Positions 1-5,783 of a stretch of 5,783 nt of DNA are shown here, piece after piece (the first letter of the stretch is position 1; the number at the start of each line of letters is the position of its first letter). The translations under genes were made by a program, and so were the position numbers. This DNA comes from Clostridia bacterium. GTDB taxonomy: Bacteria; Bacillota; Clostridia; Oscillospirales; Acutalibacteraceae. The notes under the pieces were generated by a model, which saw only the letters and a program-made list of their open reading frames with translations, searched no databases and was not told the DNA's origin. Where the stretch lies: NCBI GenBank assembly GCA_017387165.1, contig JAFOFS010000016.1, positions 1 through 5,783 of the forward strand, read 5' to 3'.

Positions 1-1753
1 GCGGCTGTCGTCCATACACCAACGCACCGACGGCGCCGTCCCAATCGTGCCGCATCTGCGCGAGGGTCAGCTCCTGCGACAGGGTCGCGGCGGCCAGGCC
101 CACACGGCGATACGCGGCGAGAGAGGCGGTGTTGGTGACATTCAGACCGAAGCCGCCGATCGGCTGCAATCCGGCTTCAACCGCCAGCGGAATGGCGCCG
201 ACGTTGCCGCACAGCGCGCAGGTCGCGCCGGCCGCCTTGGCTTCCGCCAGGCGGACACGCACCGTTTCCTCCATTCCCCACAAAGCGCGGGGGATCTCCA
301 CGCCGATCGTCACGGTGTTTGCCAAACGGCGCAACACCTCCGCATCGGTGTCCAGCGGCAGAAAGGCGCGGTCGATCTCACCGATCGCCGCCTCGGTCAC
401 CTGCTCGGCGTCCGAAAAACGCGCCCACCATTCCTCTTTTCGGGAACGGGCGGCGGTCGGCAGAGTCGGCGTGCCGTTCCATTCGATCGGGTGTAATTCG
501 CTCCGCAGCGCCGACAGCCGTTCCAGCGCGGCGCGACGCAACGCATTCAGCGCCGAAGCCGCCATCGTCAGCCCGGTTTCGGTCTTTACCGTCAGCGCCG
601 TCAGGCGATAGGGCGTTCCGCCCGTCTTGCTCAACTGTTGACGGATGCGTTCCTCGCTCATCGGATGGTCGCTCACCGACGGAATTTCTCCCGTCACGGT
701 GGCGGTATTTCCGTTATGGTCGGTGACGGTCAACTGCGCCGGAGCATCCGCCGCCAAAGCAAGCGCAAACGCGATCTCCACCCGCGGCAGCTCGGCGCGA
801 TACAGTGCCTGCAGGCGCGAAAGCGCCGACGAAGCAGCGGTCACGTCCTCTTTGCGACGGGTGCCGAACATTTCCTTGCGGCGTCCGGTGTAATACCCAT
901 CCGTAAAGCCGGAGCGAGAGAAAACGGATTGCAGATCGTTTTTGAGGGTTTCGGGTATTTCTTCGCCGTCCAATGCCATCCGATAGGCGGTGCAAGCCGC
1001 CGCGACGTACTCGGGACGCTTGCGTCTGCCCTCGATCTTACAAGAATCTACCCCCAGCTCCGCCATCGTTGTGATGCGGTCGAGCAAGGACATATCCTTC
1101 AGGCTCAAGGCGGCGTGTTTTCCCTCCACGGCGCGGTTGCCGACGTCAGAGGGGACAAAGGGCAGGCGGCAGGTTTGGGCGCACAGGCCACGGTTGCCGC
1201 TGCGTCCCCCCAGCATCGCGGAGAAATAACACTGTCCCGACACGCTCATACACAGCGCGCCGTGGATAAAGGCTTCGATCTCCGCTCCCTGCCCGACGCA
1301 GGCGGCGATCTCCTCCGCCGACAGCTCGCGGGACAGCACCACGCGTTCAAATCCGAGGGAGGACAACGCCCTCACCCCCGACGGTGTGTGGCAGGAGCAT
1401 TGCGTGGAGGCATGGAGGGTCATTTCGGGCGCCGCCGCGTGGATGGCGGTCGCCAGACCGAGATCCTGCACGATGAGGGCATCCACCCCACAGGCGCAGG
1501 CTTCCTTGGCGCAAGCGAGCGCATCCGCGAATTCCTCCTGTCGCACCAGCGTGTTCAACGCGAGGTGAACCGCCACATCACGAAGATGACACTCCCGGAC
1601 GATGTCCGCGAGTGTCATACTTCCGAAATCATTGGCGTGTTGACGGGCGTTGAATTTCCCGATGCCGAGGTAGACGGCGTCAGCCCCCGTGCGCAGGGCG
1701 GCGGTCAGCATCTCGGCGGATGCTACCGGCGCCAACAGTTCGGGGCGTTTCAT
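1..1753 (-). CDS. U32-family protein (peptidase U32 / RlhA-like) with DUF3656-like domain, 3' end beyond window
   Basis: Partial gene: 584 complete codons are visible and the frame is still open at the left edge. The N-terminal half carries the U32 signature near residues 160-178 (EAFIHGALCMSVSGQC), then GNRGLCAQTCR at 187-196 and CKIEGRR at 238-244. Cys168, Cys175, Cys191 and Cys238 match in spacing the four [4Fe-4S] ligands known in the U32 member UbiU. Residues about 305-415, with KTGGTPY at 376-382 and LNALRRAALERL at 402-413, resemble the DUF3656/collagenase-like domain. A second barrel-like part follows (GLNVTNTASL at 536-545, TLSQELTL at 557-564). Family members of this layout usually exceed 650 residues, so roughly the last fifth is missing. 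Although called peptidases, studied relatives such as E. coli RlhA and TrhP hydroxylate rRNA or tRNA, so RNA modification is more likely than proteolysis; the substrate is not known. The start codon shares its A with the zapA stop (TGATG) and only a weak GGAAG lies upstream, which suggests translational coupling. Confidence 0.9.
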   Translation of the reverse strand, partial: MKRPELLAPVASAEMLTAALRTGADAVYLGIGKFNARQHANDFGSMTLADIVRECHLRDVAVHLALNTLVRQEEFADALACAKEACACGVDALIVQDLGLATAIHAAAPEMTLHASTQCSCHTPSGVRALSSLGFERVVLSRELSAEEIAACVGQGAEIEAFIHGALCMSVSGQCYFSAMLGGRSGNRGLCAQTCRLPFVPSDVGNRAVEGKHAALSLKDMSLLDRITTMAELGVDSCKIEGRRKRPEYVAAACTAYRMALDGEEIPETLKNDLQSVFSRSGFTDGYYTGRRKEMFGTRRKEDVTAASSALSRLQALYRAELPRVEIAFALALAADAPAQLTVTDHNGNTATVTGEIPSVSDHPMSEERIRQQLSKTGGTPYRLTALTVKTETGLTMAASALNALRRAALERLSALRSELHPIEWNGTPTLPTAARSRKEEWWARFSDAEQVTEAAIGEIDRAFLPLDTDAEVLRRLANTVTIGVEIPRALWGMEETVRVRLAEAKAAGATCALCGNVGAIPLAVEAGLQPIGGFGLNVTNTASLAAYRRVGLAAATLSQELTLAQMRHDWDGAVGALVYGRQP

Positions 1754-2085
1754 CAATAGCGGCGAGCGGCTTCCAGCTCACGGCGCAGACGATCCACCTC
1801 ACGGCGGGCGTTGTCCGCTTCCATACGGGCGCGGGCGTTATCGTCCAAGTAGCTCTTCATCTGGGCGCGAAGGTTATCCGCGGCAGACTCCGCTTTCTTC
1901 GCCTCGTCCATACAGTTGAGAGCGCAGAGGATCGCCGCCATCGTGGTGGACACGCGAGGGCTCTTGAGCATCTCACGCATACGGCTGTCCAGCTCGGCGC
2001 CGAGTTCGTTCATATACGCGACCGATTCGTCGGACACCAGGCTGTAATTGCCGCCGGCGATGGTCAGATTGACTTTGTTTGCCAT
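1753..2085 (-). CDS. zapA: Cell division protein ZapA
   Basis: A 110-residue protein, typical of ZapA, the small cytoplasmic factor that crosslinks and stabilises FtsZ filaments at the division ring. The N-terminal part (NKVNLTIAGGNYSLVSDES, residues 3-21) is the ZapA beta-strand region, followed by helices with the usual AAILCALNCMDEAKK pattern at 50-64. Residues about 62-110 form a charged, Arg/Glu-rich helix expected to be the dimerising coiled coil. I chose the ATG at 2085. A GTG twelve bases upstream would also be in frame, but it overlaps the ribosome binding site and adds only four residues. The gene follows the 193-residue protein by 21 nt, and its stop overlaps the start of the U32 gene. 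zapA next to a U32 gene is a common arrangement in Clostridia, which supports the identification. Confidence 0.88.
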   Translation of the reverse strand: MANKVNLTIAGGNYSLVSDESVAYMNELGAELDSRMREMLKSPRVSTTMAAILCALNCMDEAKKAESAADNLRAQMKSYLDDNARARMEADNARREVDRLRRELEAARRY

Positions 2086-2096
2086 AGCTATATGCA

Positions 2097-2104
2097 CTCC
2101 TTTT
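2097..2104 (-). promoter_or_regulatory. Ribosome binding site of zapA
   Basis: On the minus strand this reads AAAAGGAG and lies 11 nt before the ATG at 2085, just after the stop codon of the upstream gene. It overlaps the alternative GTG codon at 2097-2095, which therefore cannot use it. This decides the start in favour of the ATG. Confidence 0.7.
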
Positions 2105-2106
2105 CC

Positions 2107-2688
2107 TTATTTCATCAGTTGGTGGGCGGTCAGCCACGCACCGACCGTCGTTTCCTCGCGGCGAGCGATCGCACGCAGGTCGAGATACAGGCGGTGATCG
2201 GTATCACGCAGCGCCATCGCGGTCGGGACGCCCTGCGGAAAAGCGGCCTTGACACGGGCGACCACATCGGCGTTGTCCGCAGAAGCGGCCGACGGACGAC
2301 CGCCCTTGGTACGCTGATAGGTGAAACCGCCACGGGCAAAGAACGCGTCGAGATCGCCCTCGTCACCGGTCAGATGACGCAGCTGTGCGCCGCGCTCCGC
2401 CAGCTTCTTGTGGCCCGTGTTGAGTCGGGTCACCACGCCGTCGGGATAGATCTCGCGCAGGCGGGCAAAATAACGGTCCAGCTTACGCTGCAGCGCCTCC
2501 TCCGAAATGCCGTCCTCGGAAACGGCAACCGCTTCGGCAGCAGGGGCGGCCACCTCCGCGACGGGAGCGGCGGATACCGCCTCAACCGGCATCTCGGGGG
2601 CAGTTTCTTGTACTTCTTCTTTCGGTTCGTTCACGGGTGCGGGGGTAGTTTGGGGTTTACGGCCAAACAGACGATCAAAAAGACCCAT
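2107..2688 (-). CDS. Hypothetical protein with Ala/Pro/Glu-rich linker, first gene of the zapA operon
   Basis: I do not recognise this 193-residue protein as a named family. It has three parts. Residues 1-11 (MGLFDRLFGRK) form a short basic, hydrophobic segment that could be an amphipathic helix. Residues about 12-62 are low-complexity and rich in Ala, Pro, Glu and Val, probably a disordered linker. Residues about 63-193 look folded, with EEALQRKLDRYFARLREIYP at 64-82 and GAWLTAHQL near the end. The folded part seems to contain two related units, each opening with an aromatic-Pro-x-Gly-Val motif (YPDGV at 81-85, FPQGV at 150-154) and closing with a helix containing an aromatic residue. No signal peptide or membrane span is seen. 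An in-frame ATG seven codons upstream lies before the strong ribosome binding site, so the start at 2688 is preferred. Its place ahead of zapA hints at a role in division or envelope work, but that is only guilt by association. Confidence 0.8.
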   Translation of the reverse strand: MGLFDRLFGRKPQTTPAPVNEPKEEVQETAPEMPVEAVSAAPVAEVAAPAAEAVAVSEDGISEEALQRKLDRYFARLREIYPDGVVTRLNTGHKKLAERGAQLRHLTGDEGDLDAFFARGGFTYQRTKGGRPSAASADNADVVARVKAAFPQGVPTAMALRDTDHRLYLDLRAIARREETTVGAWLTAHQLMK

Positions 2689-2694
2689 AAACAG

Positions 2695-2703
2695 TCCTCC
2701 TTT
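2695..2703 (-). promoter_or_regulatory. Ribosome binding site of the 193-residue protein
   Basis: The minus strand reads AAAGGAGGA six nt before the ATG at 2688, a near-perfect anti-16S match. It lies downstream of the alternative in-frame ATG at 2709, so that longer start would be translated through the site rather than from it. This sets the start codon. Confidence 0.85.
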
Positions 2704-2720
2704 TGTCATATTGTGTCTTA

Positions 2721-2749
2721 ATTATACACCAAGTATTTTCAAAAATCTA
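2721..2749 (-). promoter_or_regulatory. Putative sigma-A promoter for the hypothetical-zapA-U32 operon
   Basis: On the minus strand a perfect TATAAT (2726-2721) lies 17 bp downstream of TAGATT (2749-2744), a weak -35 box with three of six consensus bases. AT-rich sequence upstream could act as an UP element. Transcription would start near 2714, giving a leader of about 26 nt before the ATG at 2688. The -10 box is convincing; the -35 is not. Confidence 0.55.
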
Positions 2750-2794
2750 CCCTTTTTTGCAAAATTTTTCAAAAAATTTACCCCCTGTTTTTTG
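2735..2794. repeat. Imperfect direct repeat of A/T tracts, two copies
   Basis: Two similar units lie side by side at about 2735-2759 and 2764-2794. On the plus strand each reads roughly ATTTT(T)CAAAAA, then T-rich CTACC or TTACC, then a run of C and T6G. The units differ by small insertions. The first overlaps the -35 region of the proposed minus-strand promoter. Phased A/T tracts like these can bend DNA or bind a regulator, but chance similarity in low-complexity sequence is possible. Confidence 0.45.
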
Positions 2795-2835
2795 TGTATT
2801 TTGCGAAAAAGAAACAACAAAAACGCAAACAGTGG

Positions 2836-2864
2836 TAGACATTTACGGGAAGATGTGGTAGAAT
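2836..2864 (+). promoter_or_regulatory. Putative sigma-A promoter for the polysaccharide genes
   Basis: TAGACA at 2836-2841 (five of six consensus bases) is followed after exactly 17 bp by TAGAAT at 2859-2864 (five of six), and the -10 box is preceded by TGG, an extended -10 element. Transcription should start near 2871, giving a leader of about 65 nt before the ATG at 2936. This is the best promoter match in the window. Confidence 0.68.
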
Positions 2865-2866
2865 AG

Positions 2867-2878
2867 CGATATATATCG
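2867..2878. other. Perfect 12-bp palindrome at the predicted transcription start
   Basis: CGATATATATCG is its own reverse complement and covers the expected start site of the plus-strand promoter, three bases after the -10 box. It could be an operator, but alternating AT sequences form palindromes easily, so this is tentative. Confidence 0.35.
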
Positions 2879-2935
2879 GTTAAATTGGGCGCGTGTGCGC
2901 ACTTATAGACGCGAAATCTGAAAGGAGTTTGCCGC

Positions 2936-4429
2936 ATGAAAAAGGTTTCGGTATCACTGGTTTCCTACAACAGCAGCAAGGTGATCGAAACGGCGCTTTC
3001 GACCCTGTTCCGCGAGGTGCAGGGCGTGGAGTTGACCGTTTACGTTGTGGATAATGCCTCCTCGGACAATACCGCCGACCTGGTGCGAAGCAAGTTTCCG
3101 CAGGTGACGGTACTGTCGCTTGCCGAAAACCGCGGCTTCGGCGGCGGTCACAACGCCGTGTTGCCGCTTCTGGACTCCGATTATCACCTCATTCTGAACC
3201 CCGACGTCATTTTTACCTACGACGCGTTGACGCCGCTGTGCGACTGGCTGGACACCCACCCGGATACCGTGCTGGTCACGCCGCTCATCTTAAGCGCGGA
3301 CGGCACGGTGCAGGAGGTGCCGCGGCGGTTGCCCAAGCGGCGGTATATGTACGCCCGTCCGTTGGCTCGCTTCGGGGGAGTTTTTCGCAAATGGCGTAAC
3401 GAGTACACGATGGACGGCAGCCGCTTTGACGGCCCGACCGATATCTCGTTTTGCACCGGCTGTTTTATGGTGGTGCGTACCGATGCGCTTTGCGCGATCG
3501 GCGGCTTTGACGAGGATTTCTTCCTCTATTGCGAGGATGCTGACCTCTCCCGTCGCCTGTCCGCTTACGGTCGGCTGGTCTGCCTGCCGGAGCGCAGCGT
3601 CACCCACGGCTGGGAACGCGGCAGCAGCAAGAGCGCGCATCTCCGCAAGCTGCACCTGCAGGCGATGGAAACCTATTTCGCCAAATGGAGCAACCGCGAG
3701 GCAAGCGGTCTGAAAAAGGATTCCGTGTCGGTGGTGATGGCCGCCTACAACGGTATGCCGTATATTTGCGAACAGATTGCCTCGATCCTGCCGCAGCTGC
3801 GAGAGGGCGACGAGCTGGTGATCTCGGACGACGGCTCGACCGACGGCACGCGAGAAGCGGTGGAGGCGCTGGCAAAGGAGGATCCCCGTATCCGTCTGAT
3901 CGACGGACCGCACGAAGGGGTCATCCGCAACTTTGAAGAAGCGCTGAAAGCGGCACGGGGGGATGTTTTGTTCCTCTGTGACCAAGACGATATCTGGTAC
4001 CCCGATAAGGTGGAAAGCGTACTGCGGAAATTCCGCCAGACCGACGCCGTGCTGGTGCTGCACGACGCGCGGCTGACCGACGGGGAATTGAACGAAACGG
4101 CGCCGTCCTACTTTGCGGCGCACGGCACCAAAAGCGGTTATGCCAACAACTGGCTGAAAAACGGCTTTGTCGGCTGCCACATGGCGTTCCGCCGCGAATT
4201 GCTGGCGCTGGCGCTGCCGTTTCCTGCTGACCTGCCGATGCACGATCAGTGGCTCGGTCTGCTGGCGGAAAAGCGCGGCGGCGTCGGACGGATCGCCCGT
4301 CCGCTGTCGGATTATCGGCGGCACGGCGGCACCGTCACCTCGGTGGAAAAGCACGGCTCGGTGGCGAATATGATCAAGCATCGGTGGAACATCGCCAAAG
4401 CGGTGAACCGGCGACTGAAAAACAAGTAA
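2936..4429 (+). CDS. Fused double GT2 glycosyltransferase (probable bifunctional rhamnosyltransferase)
   Basis: A 497-residue cytoplasmic protein made of two different family GT2 (GT-A fold) domains, with no membrane span. Domain 1, residues about 3-250, is WbbL-like: SYN at 10-12, VVDNASSDNT at 37-46, NRGFGGGHN at 65-73, the NPD metal-site equivalent at 88-90, and GGFDEDFFLYCEDADLSRR at 189-207 with the catalytic acidic cluster. Domain 2, residues about 263-475, resembles the RgpB-type rhamnosyltransferases: MAAYNG at 268-273, ISDDGSTDGT at 296-305, DQDD at 349-352, MHDQW at 435-439 and YRRHGG at 460-465. Both domains keep their motifs, so each could be active, transferring sugars in sequence to a lipid-linked glycan. 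Rhamnose as donor sugar is inferred from family resemblance and the nearby rmlA. AAAGGAG eight nt before the ATG supports the start. It is the first gene of the plus-strand block. These domains are more often separate proteins of about 250-310 residues. Confidence 0.9.
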   Translation: MKKVSVSLVSYNSSKVIETALSTLFREVQGVELTVYVVDNASSDNTADLVRSKFPQVTVLSLAENRGFGGGHNAVLPLLDSDYHLILNPDVIFTYDALTPLCDWLDTHPDTVLVTPLILSADGTVQEVPRRLPKRRYMYARPLARFGGVFRKWRNEYTMDGSRFDGPTDISFCTGCFMVVRTDALCAIGGFDEDFFLYCEDADLSRRLSAYGRLVCLPERSVTHGWERGSSKSAHLRKLHLQAMETYFAKWSNREASGLKKDSVSVVMAAYNGMPYICEQIASILPQLREGDELVISDDGSTDGTREAVEALAKEDPRIRLIDGPHEGVIRNFEEALKAARGDVLFLCDQDDIWYPDKVESVLRKFRQTDAVLVLHDARLTDGELNETAPSYFAAHGTKSGYANNWLKNGFVGCHMAFRRELLALALPFPADLPMHDQWLGLLAEKRGGVGRIARPLSDYRRHGGTVTSVEKHGSVANMIKHRWNIAKAVNRRLKNK

Positions 4430-4448
4430 AACAGAGAGGAGGTGCGGC

Positions 4449-5234
4449 ATGGCGACAACCGTCTATGCCCTGTTGGTCATCTATCGGAAAAACGGCGAGC
4501 AATCGGCGGCGTGTGAAAGCCTGCGCCGCGCCGGTAACCTCAACGTTCTTATGGTGGACAACAGCGAAGAAGATTTCGGAAACGAGGATTACTGCCGCGA
4601 GGTCGGCTGGCAATACCTCAAGATGCCGGGAAACAGCGGTTTGAGCAAGGCGTACAACGCCGGCATCGACCGCCTGCGCGGAGTGGCGGATTACGTCATT
4701 TTGCTGGACGACGACACCACCCTCGGCAAAGCCTATTTCGGGGCGCTGACCTACGCGGTGTGCATTCATCCCGAGATCCGCATCTTCCTGCCGACGGTAT
4801 GGGATCGGGCCGGTTTGCTTTCTCCCTGTCGCGTGCCACGCTTCGGTGTGCATCGCGCCTCCGACCCGCAAAAGATTCCGCAAGACGAGATCTCGGGTAT
4901 CAATTCGGGTATGGCGATCGCGATGACGGTCTTCGACGATTATCGCTACGACGAGCGGTATTTTCTGGATTTCATCGATCACGCCTTTCTGCGGGATATG
5001 CGTGCCCGCGGCGAGACGATCGGGCTGCTGGACGTGGAGCTTACGCAGCGTTTTTCGGGCAGCGATCGCGGCACACGGGAATCGGCGCTGCGCCGTTTCC
5101 GTTCCTATCGAAAGGATTGCCGCTTGTATTACAGCAACAATTGGCTGGAACGGTTGTATTATCCGTTGGCCATCACCAGGCGACGGCTGGGTCTGTCCAA
5201 GCAGTTGGCACGGGCCGACCGTCAAAAACGATAA
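4449..5234 (+). CDS. GT2 family glycosyltransferase (rhamnosyltransferase-like)
   Basis: A 261-residue single-domain GT2 enzyme. Visible motifs are the N-terminal strand VYALLVIYRKN (5-15), MVDNS (35-39) for nucleotide binding, GNSGLSKAYNAGI (61-73), LLDDDT (85-90) carrying the metal-binding DxD, NSGMAIA (152-158), and YFLDFIDHAFLRDMRARG (171-188), which holds the acidic residue expected to act as catalytic base. The pattern is that of RfbF-like rhamnosyltransferases of surface polysaccharide clusters, though donor and acceptor cannot be read from sequence. The C-terminal 50 residues are rich in Arg, Lys and aromatic residues (RSYRKDCRLYYSNNW, 218-232), as often seen in GT2 enzymes that sit at the inner membrane face. 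AGGAGG lies six to seven nt before the ATG. The gene follows the double GT2 by 19 nt and precedes rmlA by 15 nt, so it is probably cotranscribed with both. Confidence 0.87.
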   Translation: MATTVYALLVIYRKNGEQSAACESLRRAGNLNVLMVDNSEEDFGNEDYCREVGWQYLKMPGNSGLSKAYNAGIDRLRGVADYVILLDDDTTLGKAYFGALTYAVCIHPEIRIFLPTVWDRAGLLSPCRVPRFGVHRASDPQKIPQDEISGINSGMAIAMTVFDDYRYDERYFLDFIDHAFLRDMRARGETIGLLDVELTQRFSGSDRGTRESALRRFRSYRKDCRLYYSNNWLERLYYPLAITRRRLGLSKQLARADRQKR

Positions 5235-5249
5235 AGGAAGGTGCACATT

Positions 5250-5783
5250 ATGAAAGGTATCATCCTCGCCGGCGGTGCCGGCACGCGTCTGTATCCCTCG
5301 ACCCTCGCGGTCTCCAAGCAGATGCTCACCATCTACGACAAGCCGATGATCTACTACCCGCTCTCCACCCTGATGCTGGCCGGCGTGCGTGAGGTGCTGG
5401 TCATCTCCACCCCTCGCGACCTGCCGATGTACCGTGAACTGCTCGGTACCGGCGAAAAGCTGGGCATGCGGTTTGAGTACGTGGTGCAGACCGCGCCGCG
5501 TGGGCTGGCGGAGGCGTTCATCCTCGGCAAGGACTTTATCGGGGACGATTCGGTCTGTCTGGTGCTGGGGGACAACATCTTCTACGGCTACAGCTTCTCC
5601 GCCCGTCTGCAGGCGGCGGCCGCCCGTACCGAAGGGGCGACCATCTTCGGCTACCACGTTTCCAATCCCTCCGATTTCGGTGTGGTGGAGTACGACGCCG
5701 ATTGGAACGTGCTGTCCATTGAGGAAAAGCCGAAAGCGCCGAAATCCAACTACGCCGTGCCGGGTCTGTATTTCTACGACAAC
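5250..5783 (+). CDS. rmlA: Glucose-1-phosphate thymidylyltransferase RmlA (RfbA), 3' end beyond window
   Basis: The first 178 codons are present and the frame is open at the right edge; the family is about 290 residues long. RmlA joins dTTP and glucose-1-phosphate to make dTDP-glucose, the first and feedback-controlled step to dTDP-L-rhamnose. Visible motifs: the nucleotide-binding loop LAGGAGTRLYPST (6-18), SKQM (22-25) with the pyrophosphorylase lysine, YDKPMIYYPLSTLMLAG (29-45), PRGLAEAF (83-90), GDNIFYG (107-113) with the metal-binding Asp108, NPSDFGVVEY (139-148), EEKP (158-161) and GLYFYDN (172-178). It departs from the common form at SKQLLP (here SKQMLT) and AVTGLYFYD (here AVPGLYFYD), but the core residues are kept. 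GGAAGG lies eight nt before the ATG. It follows the GT2 gene by 15 nt, and rmlC, rmlB and rmlD might be expected further right. Confidence 0.96.
   Translation, partial: MKGIILAGGAGTRLYPSTLAVSKQMLTIYDKPMIYYPLSTLMLAGVREVLVISTPRDLPMYRELLGTGEKLGMRFEYVVQTAPRGLAEAFILGKDFIGDDSVCLVLGDNIFYGYSFSARLQAAAARTEGATIFGYHVSNPSDFGVVEYDADWNVLSIEEKPKAPKSNYAVPGLYFYDN

Noticed and set aside
638..1759. A 373-codon open frame on the plus strand
   Set aside because: It lies fully opposite the U32 gene, whose motifs are unmistakable on the minus strand. Its translation is rich in Arg, Gly, His and Gln with no recognisable motif, as expected from the antisense of GC-rich coding DNA.
1720..2721. A 333-codon open frame on the plus strand
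   Set aside because: It is antisense to zapA and the 193-residue protein, both of which have good ribosome binding sites. Its translation shows no family features.
2890..2902. Short GC-rich inverted repeat (GCGC...GCGC) in the leader as a terminator or attenuator
   Set aside because: The stem is only four to five base pairs and no T run follows, so it cannot be supported as a terminator or riboswitch.
2722..2937. A 71-codon open frame on the minus strand in the intergenic region
   Set aside because: Its translation is dominated by Phe, Leu and Lys from A/T tracts, it covers both proposed promoters, and it has no convincing ribosome binding site.
3290..4450. A 386-codon open frame on the minus strand
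   Set aside because: It is antisense to the double GT2 gene, whose conserved motifs run through the whole region; its own translation has no recognisable motif.
4374..5657. A 427-codon open frame on the minus strand, longer than the GT2 gene it opposes
   Set aside because: It spans the end of one gene, all of the GT2 gene and most of rmlA on the other strand. The plus-strand proteins have clear motifs and ribosome binding sites, while this frame has a composition typical of antisense.

Overview
The window holds two divergently transcribed gene blocks separated by a short AT-rich promoter region. Strong AGGAGG-type ribosome binding sites, GC-rich coding sequence against a very AT-rich intergenic stretch, and a zapA gene directly followed by a large U32-family gene (an arrangement common in Clostridia) suggest a GC-rich clostridial Firmicute, perhaps of the Oscillospiraceae/Ruminococcaceae type. 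This assignment is an inference; nothing here fixes the genus.

Minus strand, read leftward from about 2710: an unrecognised 193-residue protein with an alanine/proline/glutamate-rich linker, then the cell-division protein ZapA, then the first 584 codons of a U32-family protein with a DUF3656-like middle domain. The U32 gene runs off the left edge. Spacing is tight (21 nt, then a TGATG stop/start overlap), so this looks like one operon combining a division factor with a probable Fe-S enzyme that acts on RNA.

Intergenic region 2689-2935: a promoter can be proposed for each direction. The plus-strand one is the better match (TAGACA, 17-bp spacer, TGG-extended TAGAAT). There are also an imperfect direct repeat of A/T tracts, an 8-bp direct repeat that includes both boxes of the plus-strand promoter, and a 12-bp palindrome at its predicted transcription start.

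Plus strand, 2936 to the right edge: three closely spaced genes with gaps of 19 and 15 nt. They are a 497-residue protein made of two different GT2 glycosyltransferase domains fused head to tail, a single-domain GT2 glycosyltransferase, and the first 178 codons of RmlA (glucose-1-phosphate thymidylyltransferase, first step to dTDP-L-rhamnose). Together they look like the start of a rhamnose-containing cell-surface polysaccharide cluster, with RmlA starting the sugar donor pathway and the GT2 enzymes assembling the chain. The most distinctive feature is the double-GT2 fusion, whose junction keeps what may be the relic of a separate gene start.

I saw no RNA genes, insertion sequences, CRISPR array or terminator, and no clear sign of an undescribed system.
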